64,000 nt of DNA from Mycolicibacterium sp. YH-1 (GTDB lineage: Bacteria > Actinomycetota > Actinomycetes > Mycobacteriales > Mycobacteriaceae): assembly GCF_022557175.1 (NCBI RefSeq), contig NZ_CP092915.1, positions 7,192,001-7,256,000 on the forward strand, in the 5' to 3' direction. Shown here piece by piece: positions 53,341-64,000 of the stretch (positions within the stretch are counted from its first letter, which is position 1; the number at the start of each line of letters is the position of its first letter). Both the position numbers and the translations under genes were made by a program. The notes under the pieces were generated by a model that searched no databases, was not told the DNA's origin, and saw nothing but the letters and a program-made list of their open reading frames with translations.

Positions 53341-53423
53341 TGGGCGAAGGGGGACTTGAACCCCCACGTCCCGAAGGACACTGGCACCTGAAGCCAGCGC
53401 GTCTGCCATTCCGCCACTCGCCC
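53341..53423 (-). tRNA. leuT: tRNA-Leu (CAG anticodon)
   Basis: 83 bases on the minus strand. Acceptor stem GGGCGAG with TTCGCCC, anticodon CAG at 53390-53388 within GCTTCAGGTGCC, a long variable arm (TGTCCTTCGGGACG) as in class II tRNAs, and a T arm GGGGGTTCAAGTCCCCC. CCA is not encoded. Leucine tRNA next to fhaA is also the order in other mycobacteria. Confidence 0.96.
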
Positions 53424-53639
53424 CGACAACGTCCGAAAGGCTATCACGCACACCGGTCCGTTCCCCAACCGTGCAGATCACGGCGAAAACATCCCCTTGA
53501 CCTGCCGTGATCAGATTCTCAGAGAACCGTTTGTCACGCGACAACGGGCATCGCCGATACCATGCCTACAGGCATCAGGCTCCACGACACGCAGAGGTGC
53601 GGGGACCGACAGCGACGACGAGCGAGGGGAGAGGCAGAC

Positions 53640-55115
53640 ATGGGTTTGGTCGGCCGCTTCGAACGCAGACTCGAGTCGAGCATCGGCGACGCGTTCGCCC
53701 GCGTGTTCGGCGGTGCGATCGTGCCGCAGGAAGTCGAGGCGATGCTCCAGGGTGAAGCCGAGGCCAAGGTGCGCCAACTGGGCGGCGGCCATATTTTGGC
53801 ACCGAACGCCTACGTCATTACCCTCAGTGTGCCGGACTATCAGAAGGTGAGCGCCGACCCCGACCTCACGTCGACCAGTTTTGCCAGACACCTGGAGGGA
53901 TACATCCATGACCAAGGATGGCAAACGTATGGTGAGGTGGTCGTCAGATTCGAACCGTCACCGAACCTGCACACCGGCCAATTCCGCGTACGTGGAGCGG
54001 TCGATCCCGACTCGACCGACCGAGACTCGACGGGCGCACCCGCCCCACAACCAGACCGCGCGAACACCGCAGAACCAGGAGTTCCTCCGATGACTGACAA
54101 CCCGAGCCATCGCGGCGGCGGCCAGGGACCAGGCCAGCAGCCCGGCGACGAGTACTACGACTACGGCCGCCAGGGCGAGGAGCCCCGCCGTCCGCAGCCT
54201 CCCGAGCAGGGTGGATACCCGCCTCAGGGCCCCCCGGCGCCCGGCTACCCCCCGCGTCAGCCCGGATACGAGCAGGGTGGTTACCCGGAGCAGGGTGGTT
54301 ACCCGGAGCAGGGTGGCTACGAGCAGGGCGGCTACCCCGAGCAGGGCTACCCGGCGCCGTCCTATGAGCAGCGTCCGCCGGCTGGCGGTTACGGCCAGCC
54401 CCCCGCGGGCGGCTACACCGAGGGTTACCCGCCGGCCCAGGGTGGCTACGGCGCGCCCGCTGGCGGTTACCCCGCTCCCGGCGCTCCCGCCGGCGACTAT
54501 GACTACGGCCGTCAGGCCCCGCGCCACGACGACTACGGTCGGCCCGAGGCGCGTCCGGCCTACCCGGACCAGGGCGGGTATCCCGAGCAGGGTGGCTACG
54601 CCGACCAGGGCGGCTACCCGGACCAGGGCGGCTACCCCGACCAGGGCGGCTACGGCGGTCAGGCCTACCGTCAGGACTACGGCCAGCCAGGATACGGCGA
54701 GCAGCAGTACGGCCAGCCGGCCGCACCCGCGGGCTACGGCGACCAGGGCTACGGCGGCGGCTACGCCGATGCGGGCTACGGCCAGCAGGGTGGTTACGGC
54801 GCGGGATACGCCGCTGCCGGTGTCGCCGGTGCCAACGTGACGCTGCAGCTCGACGACGGCAGCGGCCGTACCTACCAGCTGCGCGAGGGCGCCAACGTGA
54901 TCGGCCGCGGTCAGGACGCTCAGTTCCGGCTGCCTGACACCGGGGTCTCGCGTCGCCACCTGGAGATCCGCTGGGATGGGCAGGTCGCGCTGCTGTCGGA
55001 CCTCAACTCCACCAACGGCACCACCGTGAACAACGCGCCGGTCCAGGAGTGGCAGCTGGCCGACGGCGACGTGATTCGACTGGGTCATTCCGAGATCGTC
55101 GTTCGGGTTCACTGA
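53640..55115 (+). CDS. fhaA: FhaA, FHA-domain protein of cell-wall control
   Basis: 491 residues. The N-terminal domain ([25 protein letters not shown] to about 120) is DUF3662. A long Gly/Tyr/Pro/Gln repeat region (about 180-400) follows, then a C-terminal FHA domain (about 410-491) with [18 protein letters not shown] and [10 protein letters not shown]. FhaA binds phosphorylated MviN/MurJ pseudokinase and PknB in mycobacteria. ATG 53640 follows gaggggagagg. FhaB starts 180 bases downstream. Confidence 0.95.
   Translation: MGLVGRFERRLESSIGDAFARVFGGAIVPQEVEAMLQGEAEAKVRQLGGGHILAPNAYVITLSVPDYQKVSADPDLTSTSFARHLEGYIHDQGWQTYGEVVVRFEPSPNLHTGQFRVRGAVDPDSTDRDSTGAPAPQPDRANTAEPGVPPMTDNPSHRGGGQGPGQQPGDEYYDYGRQGEEPRRPQPPEQGGYPPQGPPAPGYPPRQPGYEQGGYPEQGGYPEQGGYEQGGYPEQGYPAPSYEQRPPAGGYGQPPAGGYTEGYPPAQGGYGAPAGGYPAPGAPAGDYDYGRQAPRHDDYGRPEARPAYPDQGGYPEQGGYADQGGYPDQGGYPDQGGYGGQAYRQDYGQPGYGEQQYGQPAAPAGYGDQGYGGGYADAGYGQQGGYGAGYAAAGVAGANVTLQLDDGSGRTYQLREGANVIGRGQDAQFRLPDTGVSRRHLEIRWDGQVALLSDLNSTNGTTVNNAPVQEWQLADGDVIRLGHSEIVVRVH
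54268..54660 (+). repeat. Tandem repeats in fhaA
   Basis: Two groups of 15-18 base units encode QGGYPE-, QGGYPD- and related peptides (about 54268-54345 and 54560-54660). They are imperfect, in frame and keep codon position 3 GC-rich, so the length of the flexible region probably varies. Confidence 0.75.
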
Positions 55116-55295
55116 GGACGCGAACGGGTCACGGCCCCGCGAAGTCTGTTCGCTTCCCGCTCACTCCGATCCCAGCACCCAGTATCGTGACGTTGCCGAC
55201 GGTGACCGAGCAGATCCGCTGGCAGGAGTGACACGGCCCGTGGCTCGGTGCAGAGGTTGGGTGCCACAGCGGGACGGTGACGGAAGGGACGTCGG

Positions 55296-55763
55296 ATGCA
55301 GGGGCTAGTTCTGCAGCTGACGCGCGTCGGTTTCCTATTGCTCCTGTGGCTGTTCATCTGGGCGGTGCTGCGGACCCTTCGGACCGACATCTACGCACCC
55401 ACCGGTGCCGTCATGGTCAAGCGTGGGCTCGCGCTGCGGGGCACACTGCTGCCCAGCCGTCAGCATCGCAGCGTCGTCCGGCAGCTCGTCGTCACCGAGG
55501 GCGCCCTGACGGGCACACGCATCACCCTGGGCACTCAGCCGGTGCTCATCGGGCGCGCTGACGACTCCACGCTCGTACTCACTGATGACTACGCCTCAAC
55601 ACGGCACGCACGGCTGTCCCAGCGAGGGACGGAATGGTACGTAGAAGACCTAGGATCGACCAACGGCACATACCTTGACAGGGCGAAGGTGACGACAGCG
55701 GTAAGGGTTCCGATGGGGACGCCGGTTCGAGTCGGCAAGACGGTAATCGAGCTGCGCCCGTGA
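55296..55763 (+). CDS. fhaB: FhaB (FipA), membrane-anchored FHA protein
   Basis: 155 residues, the same as in M. tuberculosis. N-terminal transmembrane helix (FLLLLWLFIWAVL) then an FHA domain with IGRADDST, STRHARL and STNGTYL. It links PknA/PknB phosphorylation with cell division and wall proteins. The stop overlaps the pstP GTG by four bases. The 180-base leader before it carries a -10-like TATCGT near 55183. Confidence 0.95.
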   Translation: MQGLVLQLTRVGFLLLLWLFIWAVLRTLRTDIYAPTGAVMVKRGLALRGTLLPSRQHRSVVRQLVVTEGALTGTRITLGTQPVLIGRADDSTLVLTDDYASTRHARLSQRGTEWYVEDLGSTNGTYLDRAKVTTAVRVPMGTPVRVGKTVIELRP

Positions 55764-57262
55764 CACTCGTCCTCCGCTACGCGGCGCGCAGTGACCGCGG
55801 CCTGGTCCGGGCCAACAACGAGGACTCCGTGTACGCCGGCGCGCGCCTGCTGGCCCTGGCCGACGGCATGGGCGGGCATGCGGCGGGTGAGGTGGCCTCA
55901 CAGCTGGTCATCGCCGCGCTGGCCCATCTCGACGACGACGAGCCGGGCGGCGATCTGCTCAGTCAGCTCAACAACGCCGTGCACGAGGGCAACTCGGCGA
56001 TCGCCGCACACGTCGAGGCCGATCCCGAGCTCGAGGGCATGGGGACCACGCTGACCGCGATCCTGTTCGCGGGCAACCGCCTTGGGCTCGTCCACGTCGG
56101 TGACTCCCGGGGCTATCTGCTTCGCGACGGCGAGCTCACCCAGATCACCAAGGACGACACGTTCGTCCAAACCCTGGTCGACGAGGGCCGCATCACCGCC
56201 GAGGAGGCACACAGTCACCCGCAGCGTTCGCTGATCATGCGGGCGCTGACGGGTCACGAGGTCGAGCCCACACTCATCGTGCGCGAGGCCAAGGTCGGCG
56301 ACCGCTACCTGCTGTGTTCGGACGGGCTGTCGGACCCGGTCAGTCACGAGACCATCCAGGACGCGCTGCAGATCGAGGACGTCGCCGAAAGCGCGGACCG
56401 GCTCATCGAATTGGCGCTGCGCGGCGGCGGCCCCGACAACGTCACCGTGGTGGTCGCCGACGTCGTCGACCACGGGTACGGCCAGACCCAGCCCATCCTG
56501 GCCGGCGCGGTGTCCGGCAACGACGACCAGTCCGTGCCGCCCAACACCGCCGCCGGACGCGCATCGGCGTTCAACCCGAAGCGCGCCACACCCACCAAGC
56601 GCCCCGCCGTCGAGCCCGAGTCGGCGAAGAAGCCGCGCTCGCGCCGCAAGATCCTCATCATCGCGATCCTGCTGATCCTGCTCGTCGCCGCCGGATTGTT
56701 CGTGGGGCGCATGGTGATTCGCAGCAACTACTACGTCGCCGAGCATGACGGCGCCGTCTACATCATGCGTGGCGTGCAGGGCTCGCTGCTCGGTATGCCG
56801 CTGCAGCAGCCGTTCCGCATCGCCTGCCTCGACAACCGCAACGACATCCGGATCATCGCCGCCGACGACGACCGCTCCAACTGCCAGCCGCTCAAGGTCA
56901 GCGACCTGCGCCAGTCCGAGCGCGCGCAGGTTGCGGCCGGTCTGCCCGCGGGCAGCGTCGACGACGCCATCCGCCAGCTTCGGGATCTCGGGCCGTCCTC
57001 GCTCCTGCCGATCTGCGCACCGGCGCCGCCGACGACGACCACCACCGCACCCCGCCCGACAGCGGGGGGGACCCCCACCACCACAACTCCTCGCGGGCCA
57101 CTGCCCGGTCCGGCGCCGGAGACACCGAAGACCGTCAGCACCCCGGCGCCACCGCCGCCGGCATCACCCGCACCCCCGCCCCCGCCCACGCCGTCGCCGA
57201 CCGTGACGGCGCTGCCTCCCCCACCGCAGGAGCCGGGCACCACTTGCCGGGCGGTGTCATGA
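55760..57262 (+). CDS. pstP: PstP, PP2C-type Ser/Thr phosphatase
   Basis: 500 residues. PP2C catalytic domain (1-240) with metal ligands Asp35 (LADGMGGH), Asp188 (CSDGLSD) and Asp226 (GGGPDNVTVVV), matching M. tuberculosis Asp38, Asp191 and Asp229. One membrane helix near 295-318 and an outer domain rich in Thr/Pro at the end. PstP reverses PknA/PknB phosphorylation. GTG start overlaps fhaB, and the stop overlaps rodA by four bases. Confidence 0.97.
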   Translation: MTLVLRYAARSDRGLVRANNEDSVYAGARLLALADGMGGHAAGEVASQLVIAALAHLDDDEPGGDLLSQLNNAVHEGNSAIAAHVEADPELEGMGTTLTAILFAGNRLGLVHVGDSRGYLLRDGELTQITKDDTFVQTLVDEGRITAEEAHSHPQRSLIMRALTGHEVEPTLIVREAKVGDRYLLCSDGLSDPVSHETIQDALQIEDVAESADRLIELALRGGGPDNVTVVVADVVDHGYGQTQPILAGAVSGNDDQSVPPNTAAGRASAFNPKRATPTKRPAVEPESAKKPRSRRKILIIAILLILLVAAGLFVGRMVIRSNYYVAEHDGAVYIMRGVQGSLLGMPLQQPFRIACLDNRNDIRIIAADDDRSNCQPLKVSDLRQSERAQVAAGLPAGSVDDAIRQLRDLGPSSLLPICAPAPPTTTTTAPRPTAGGTPTTTTPRGPLPGPAPETPKTVSTPAPPPPASPAPPPPPTPSPTVTALPPPPQEPGTTCRAVS

Positions 57263-58674
57263 GCACCGCGCCGCAGGCCGCCGTCACCGTAGTTCCGCCA
57301 ATGCCCAACCGGCGCAACGCCGAACTGGTCCTGCTCGCCTTCGCTGGCGTCATCACGACGGTCGCGCTGCTCATCGTGGAGGCCAACCAGGAACAGGGCC
57401 TGAGTTGGGATCTGCTGCAGTACGCCGTCGCCTACCTCGCACTGTTCACCGGTGCGCACCTGGCGGTCCGTCGCTTCGCGCCCTACGCCGACCCGCTTCT
57501 GCTGCCCGTGGTCGCGCTGCTGAATGGCTTGGGGCTGGTGATGATTCACCGCCTCGACCTCGCCGCCGGCCCGTTGGCCTCGGGTGCAGCTCGCGGTCCC
57601 AGCGCCAACCAGCAGATGCTGTGGACATTGGTCGGCGTTGTCGCCTTCTCGCTCGTCATCATCTTCCTGCGGGACCACCGCGTGCTCGCCCGCTACGGCT
57701 ACATCTGCGGCCTGACCGGCCTCGTGCTGCTGCTGATTCCGGCGCTGCTGCCCAGCCAGTACTCCGAGCAGGGCGGCGCGAAGATCTGGATTCGGCTGCC
57801 CGGCTTCTCGATTCAGCCCGCAGAGTTCTCCAAGATCCTGCTGCTCATCTTCTTCGCCGCGGTCCTGGTGTCCAAGCGCAGCCTCTTCACCAGCGCCGGC
57901 AAGCACGTGCTCGGCATGAACCTCCCGCGACCGCGTGACCTCGCGCCGCTGCTCGCGGCGTGGGTGGCCTCGATCGGCGTCATGGTCTTCGAGAAGGACC
58001 TCGGCACGTCGCTTCTGCTGTACGCGTCGTTCCTCGTCCTGGTGTACATCGCCACCGACCGGATCAGCTGGGTCCTGTTGGGGCTCACCCTGTTCGCCGC
58101 GGGCAGCGTCGTGGCCTACTTCGCGTTCAGCCACGTCCAGACCCGCGTGCAGAACTGGCTCGACCCGTTCGCCGACCCCGACGGCGCCGGCTACCAGATG
58201 GTGCAGTCGCTGTTCAGCTTCGCCACCGGTGGCATCTTCGGCACCGGTCTGGGCAACGGCCAGCCCGGCACCGTGCCCGCGGCGTCCACCGACTTCATCA
58301 TCGCCGCCATCGGCGAGGAGCTCGGCCTGGTCGGCTTCGCCGGCGTCCTGATGCTCTACACGATCCTGATCGTGCGCGGCATGCGCACCGCGATCGCCGT
58401 GCGTGACAGCTTCGGCAAGCTCCTGGCCGCCGGACTGGCCTCCACGCTGGCCATCCAGTTGTTCATCGTGGTCGGCGGCGTCACCAAGCTCATTCCGCTC
58501 ACCGGCCTGACCACCCCGTGGATGTCCTACGGCGGCTCCTCGCTGCTGGCCAACTACGTGCTGCTGGCCATCCTGATGGTCATCTCGCACTCTGCCCGTC
58601 GTCCGATCTCCGACGCCGGGCCCAATCCGACACCGATCGCCGCCGCCAAGACGGAGGTGATCTCGAAGGTATGA
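57259..58674 (+). CDS. rodA: RodA, SEDS-family peptidoglycan glycosyltransferase
   Basis: 471 residues (M. tuberculosis 469). SEDS fold with about ten to twelve membrane helices; motifs GFSIQPAEFSKI, FEKDLGTSLLLY and TGLTTPWMSYGGSSLLANY. It polymerises glycan strands at the pole together with the transpeptidase PbpA, its coupled neighbour (4-base overlap). Confidence 0.97.
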   Translation: MSTAPQAAVTVVPPMPNRRNAELVLLAFAGVITTVALLIVEANQEQGLSWDLLQYAVAYLALFTGAHLAVRRFAPYADPLLLPVVALLNGLGLVMIHRLDLAAGPLASGAARGPSANQQMLWTLVGVVAFSLVIIFLRDHRVLARYGYICGLTGLVLLLIPALLPSQYSEQGGAKIWIRLPGFSIQPAEFSKILLLIFFAAVLVSKRSLFTSAGKHVLGMNLPRPRDLAPLLAAWVASIGVMVFEKDLGTSLLLYASFLVLVYIATDRISWVLLGLTLFAAGSVVAYFAFSHVQTRVQNWLDPFADPDGAGYQMVQSLFSFATGGIFGTGLGNGQPGTVPAASTDFIIAAIGEELGLVGFAGVLMLYTILIVRGMRTAIAVRDSFGKLLAAGLASTLAIQLFIVVGGVTKLIPLTGLTTPWMSYGGSSLLANYVLLAILMVISHSARRPISDAGPNPTPIAAAKTEVISKV

Positions 58675-60146
58675 ACACCTCCCTGCGTCGCATCTCCGTG
58701 GCGATCATGGCGCTGATCGTGCTGCTGCTGGGCAACGCCACGTTGACCCAGGTCTTCACCGCCGACGGTCTGCGGTCGGACCCTCGCAATCAGCGCGTCC
58801 TGCTCGACGAGTACTCCCGCCAGCGGGGCCAGATCACCGCCGGCGGCCAGCTGCTGGCGTACTCGGTGTCCACCAACGGGCACTTTCGGTTCCTGCGGGT
58901 GTATCCCACCCCTCAGGCCTATGCGCCGGTGACCGGCTTCTACTCGCTTCGGTACTCCAGCACGGGCCTGGAGCGGGCCGAGGACTCAGTGCTCAACGGC
59001 TCCGATGAACGCCTCTTCGGCAGGCGGCTGGCCGACTTCTTCACCGGCCGTGACCCCCGTGGCGGGAACGTCGGCACCACGATCAACCCGCAGGTGCAGC
59101 TGGCCGCGTGGGAGGCCATCTCGGAGGCCTGCAACGGCCCGTGCAAGGGCTCGGTGGTGGCGCTGGAGCCCTCGACCGGCAAGATCCTGGCGATGGTGTC
59201 CTCACCGTCCTACGACCCGAACGTGCTGTCGTCGCACGACGTCGACTCGCAGTCCGAGGCGTGGGAGCGGCTGCGTGACGACCCGAACTCGCCGCTGGTG
59301 AACCGCGCGATCTCGGAGACCTACCCGCCCGGGTCCACGTTCAAGGTCATCACCACCGCGGCAGCGCTTGCGGCCGGTGCCAACCCCGACACCCAGCTCA
59401 CGTCCGCGGCTCGGATTCCGTTGCCCGACAGCACCGCAACGCTGGAGAACTACGGCGGCTCGGCGTGCGGCAACGGCCCGACCACCTCGCTGCGGGAGGC
59501 GTTCGCCAAGTCGTGCAACACCGCCTTCGTCCAGCTCGGCATCGACACCGGCGCCGACGCGCTGCGCAGCACGGCGCAGGCCTTCGGCATCGACACCCCC
59601 ACACCACCAATTCCGCTGCCGGTGGTCGAGTCCACCGTCGGACCGATCAGCGACGGCGCCGCTCTCGGCATGTCCAGCATCGGGCAGCGGGATGTCGCAC
59701 TCACTCCGCTGCAGAACGCCGTCGTGGCCGCGACCGTCGCCAATGACGGCGTCGCCATGGACCCGTATCTGGTCGCCGATCTCAAGGGGCCCGACCTGTC
59801 CAATATCGCCACGACGACCCCGCACGAGGCACGCCGAGCGGTGTCTTCCCAGGTCGCCACTACACTTACGGACCTGATGATTGACGCCGAAAAGGTGACT
59901 CAACAGAAGGGGGCCATCGCCGGCGTGCAGATCGCATCCAAGACCGGTACGGCGGAGCACGGGACCGACCCCCGAAACACACCGCCACATGCCTGGTACA
60001 TCGCGTTTGCGCCGGCCAGGGCGCCCAAGGTGGCCGTTGCCGTCCTGGTGGAGAATGGTGGCGACCGTTTGTCCGCCACCGGCGGGGCACTGGCTGCACC
60101 GATCGGCCGGGCCACCATCGCCGCTGCGCTGCGGGAGGAATCATGA
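58671..60146 (+). CDS. pbpA: PbpA, class B penicillin-binding protein
   Basis: 491 residues, same as M. tuberculosis. N-terminal membrane anchor (11-27), a short pedestal, and the transpeptidase domain with Ser222-x-x-Lys225 (GSTFK), Ser281-Cys-Asn283 and Lys424-Thr-Gly426 in standard positions. It cross-links peptidoglycan with RodA. Coupled at both ends by ATGA overlaps. Confidence 0.97.
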   Translation: MNTSLRRISVAIMALIVLLLGNATLTQVFTADGLRSDPRNQRVLLDEYSRQRGQITAGGQLLAYSVSTNGHFRFLRVYPTPQAYAPVTGFYSLRYSSTGLERAEDSVLNGSDERLFGRRLADFFTGRDPRGGNVGTTINPQVQLAAWEAISEACNGPCKGSVVALEPSTGKILAMVSSPSYDPNVLSSHDVDSQSEAWERLRDDPNSPLVNRAISETYPPGSTFKVITTAAALAAGANPDTQLTSAARIPLPDSTATLENYGGSACGNGPTTSLREAFAKSCNTAFVQLGIDTGADALRSTAQAFGIDTPTPPIPLPVVESTVGPISDGAALGMSSIGQRDVALTPLQNAVVAATVANDGVAMDPYLVADLKGPDLSNIATTTPHEARRAVSSQVATTLTDLMIDAEKVTQQKGAIAGVQIASKTGTAEHGTDPRNTPPHAWYIAFAPARAPKVAVAVLVENGGDRLSATGGALAAPIGRATIAAALREES

Positions 60147-61431
60147 GCGCGCGCGTCGGAGTGACGCTGTCCGACCGTTACCGGTTGCAGCGACTCATCG
60201 CCACCGGCGGCATGGGTCAGGTCTGGGAGGGCCTCGACAGCCGACTGGGACGTCAGGTCGCCATCAAGGTCCTCAAGGCCGAGTACTCGACGGACCCCGA
60301 GTTCGTCGAGCGTTTCCGCGCCGAGGCGCGCACCGTGGCGATGCTCAACCACCCCGGCATCGCGAGCGTGTACGACTACGGCGAGACCGAGCTCGACGGT
60401 GAGGGCCGCACCGCCTACCTGGTGATGGAACTCGTCAACGGCGAACCGCTCAACGCGGTCATCAAGCGCACCGGCCGACTGTCGCTGCGGCACGCGCTCG
60501 ACATGCTCGAGCAGACCGGCCGCGCGCTGCAGGTCGCGCACACCGCCGGACTGGTGCACCGCGACGTCAAGCCGGGCAACATCATGATCACGCCCACCGG
60601 GCAGGTGAAGCTCACCGACTTCGGTATCGCCAAGGCTGTCGACGCGGCACCGGTGACGCAGACCGGCATGGTGATGGGCACCGCCCAGTACATCGCGCCC
60701 GAGCAGGCCCTCGGCCACGACGCCACCGCTGCCAGCGACGTGTACTCGCTGGGAGTCGTTGGCTACGAGTCGGTTTCGGGTCGCCGTCCGTTCACCGGCG
60801 ACGGTGCGCTGACGGTCGCCATGAAGCACATCAAGGAGCAGCCGGCACCGCTGCCCGCCGATCTGCCGCCGAACGTGCGCGAGCTCATCGAGATCACCCT
60901 CGCCAAGTCCCCGGGCCTTCGGTACAGCACCGGCGGCGCGTTCGCCGACGCCGTCGCCGCGGTGCGTGCGGGACGACGCCCACCGCGGCCCAACCAGGCG
61001 CCGACCATCGGCCGGGCCACACCCGCGGCGATCCCGTCGGGTGCGCAGGCCCGCTCCGCCGCCGACTTCTCGAGCAAGCCGCCCACCGCGGCTCGGCCGC
61101 GTCCGGCGACCGGCAATCACCGGCCGGCACCTCCACCGCGGCGCACCTTCTCCTCGGGACAGCGGGCCCTGCTGTGGGCAGCCGGTGTGCTCGGGGCGCT
61201 CGCCATCGTCATCGCGATCCTGATCGTGCTCAACGCCCAGGACCGCAAGGACAACCAGCCGTCGCCGACGACGATCACCAACACGAGCACCACGATCGTG
61301 CCACCGCCGTCGCCATCCGCCATGCCCGCGCCGTCCTGGCAGGGCCCTGATTGGACCGATCCGGGTCTGATCAGGGAAGGTGGGGTCCAAGCCGCGGCCC
61401 ATTCCGAGGCCGCGCACGAGCAGACAAACCG

Positions 61432-61435
<4 letters not shown>
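60143..61435 (+). CDS. pknA: PknA, Ser/Thr protein kinase
   Basis: 430 residues. Kinase domain with GGMGQVWEG, Lys42 (VAIKVLK), HRDVKPGN (Asp141) and TDFG; Thr residues in the loop ([11 protein letters not shown]). Pro-rich juxtamembrane region, one transmembrane helix (about 340-360) and a short outer tail without a sensor. PknA controls growth and division with PknB. ATGA overlaps on both sides. Confidence 0.97.
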
Positions 61436-63289
<1,854 letters not shown>

Positions 63290-63312
<23 letters not shown>

Positions 63313-63955
63313 CCGCGCGAACGGTGTCGGCGACCTCCTGCTCGAGCTGACGCACCAGACCCTCGGCGGGCGCCTGCCCACACAACTCGAGCCAGTTGGC
63401 CAGCATCCGATGGCCGCCCTCGGTGAGGATCGACTCGGGGTGGAACTGCACGCCGTGGATGGGCAGATCGACGTGCCGAACCGCCATGATCACACCGCCG
63501 GTGGTGCGCGCGGTGACCTCGAGAACCTCCGGCAGAGTCTCGGGCAGGATGGTCAGCGAGTGGTACCGGGTCGCGGTGAAGGGATCCGGAAGTCCCTTCA
63601 GCACACCGACATTCGTGTGATTCACGGTGCTGGTCTTACCGTGCAGGAGCTCGGGCGCACGATCCACTGTGCCGCCGAACGCCACCCCGATGGCCTGGTG
63701 GCCGAGGCAGACGCCCAGCAGCGGTGTGGCCGAGGCCGCGCACGCGCGCACCAACGGAATGGACGCGCCGGCGCGCTCGGGGGTGCCGGGGCCGGGGCTC
63801 AGCAGGATGCCGTCGTAGCGTGCCGCGACGGCATCCGGGTCGGCCAGCCGCTCATCGTCATTGCGCCACACCTGCGCGTCCACGCCCAGCTGACCGAGGT
63901 ACTGGACGAGGTTGAACACGAAGCTGTCGTAATTGTCGACGACGAGAACCTGCAT
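63290..63955 (-). CDS. trpG: Anthranilate/aminodeoxychorismate synthase glutaminase subunit
   Basis: 221 residues. Class I glutamine amidotransferase with Cys83 (GVCLGHQ), His172 and Glu174 (QFHPES), start MQVLVVDNYDSFVFNLV. It delivers ammonia to TrpE or PabB to make anthranilate or aminodeoxychorismate. Its place next to pknB is the same as in other mycobacteria, where it is called trpG. Last gene of the window; 63956-64000 holds no clear gene. Confidence 0.94.
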
Positions 63956-64000
63956 CAGGCCAGGTTACTGGGTGCGTCGAGGCCTTTTGCGTCCCGCCTG

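Noticed and set aside
56758..58590. A 610-codon open frame on the minus strand opposite pstP/rodA
   Set aside because: Its composition (His, Asp, Gln, Arg and Gly runs) is typical of the antisense of GC-rich genes, and pstP and rodA are certain on the plus strand.
63965..64000. Possible last eleven codons of a minus-strand gene that starts outside the window (ending KRPRRTQ)
   Set aside because: Too short to support; only a basic tail and a TAA are seen.

Overview
The window is high-GC actinobacterial DNA from a fast-growing Mycobacterium (Mycolicibacterium-type). The evidence is a complete ESX-1 type VII secretion locus with all Ecc, Esp, PE/PPE and Esx components, a WhiB6 homologue, a fructose-PTS end, and the fhaA-fhaB-pstP-rodA-pbpA-pknA-pknB cluster with tRNA-Leu and trpG. 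ESX-1 and the pknB cluster lie about 25 kb apart here, which fits a Mycobacterium smegmatis-like order rather than M. tuberculosis, where they lie on opposite sides of the origin.

Layout. (1) 1-410: tail of a fructose PTS permease and HPr. (2) 589-28889: ESX-1 in two converging blocks. The plus-strand block is mycP1-eccE1-espB-espL-(membrane protein)-espK. The minus-strand block, read from right to left, is espE-espF-espG1-espH-eccA1-eccB1-eccCa1-eccCb1-PE35-PPE68-esxB-esxA-espI-eccD1-espJ. Three extra genes sit between espK and espJ: a MerR HTH fused to beta-clamp-like domains, a 2-oxoglutarate/Fe(II)-type oxygenase, and a small secreted protein. (3) 29260-32500: a second EspI-like ATPase, a two-HTH regulator, whiB6, and a strongly folded RNA candidate ending in a perfect terminator hairpin. 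(4) 32503-34226: EVE-domain protein, pirin and GNAT. (5) 34365-43179: an envelope and signalling island with a DUF7373-type lipoprotein, a receptor kinase whose outside domain looks like a siderophore-type solute-binding protein, a PknH-sensor-like protein, an FHA plus two-HTH regulator, a zinc-metalloprotease lipoprotein (LpqM type) and a proline-rich membrane protein. (6) 43196-47258: two flavin/F420-type enzymes, tandem STAS proteins, a second LpqM-type protease and a small secreted protein. (7) 47610-50839: DUF1185 protein, LysR regulator and MHS transporter. (8) 51092-53105: an AT-rich frameshifted gene remnant, a small membrane protein and a lipoprotein. (9) 53341-63955: tRNA-Leu, the cell-wall/phosphosignalling operon, and trpG convergent with pknB.

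How the genes work together. EccB, EccCa/Cb, EccD and EccE form the membrane channel. EccA, EspG and EspH serve substrates, MycP1 processes EspB, and EsxA/EsxB, PE35/PPE68, EspB, EspE, EspF, EspJ and EspK are substrates or co-secreted factors. WhiB6 is the known redox-linked ESX-1 regulator. PknA/PknB, PstP and the FHA proteins couple Ser/Thr phosphorylation to cell-wall growth through RodA and PbpA. The island at 34-43 kb has the parts for a separate sense-phosphorylate-read pathway. Its FHA regulator is a paralogue of the HTH protein next to whiB6, so a link to ESX-1 control is possible but only inferred.
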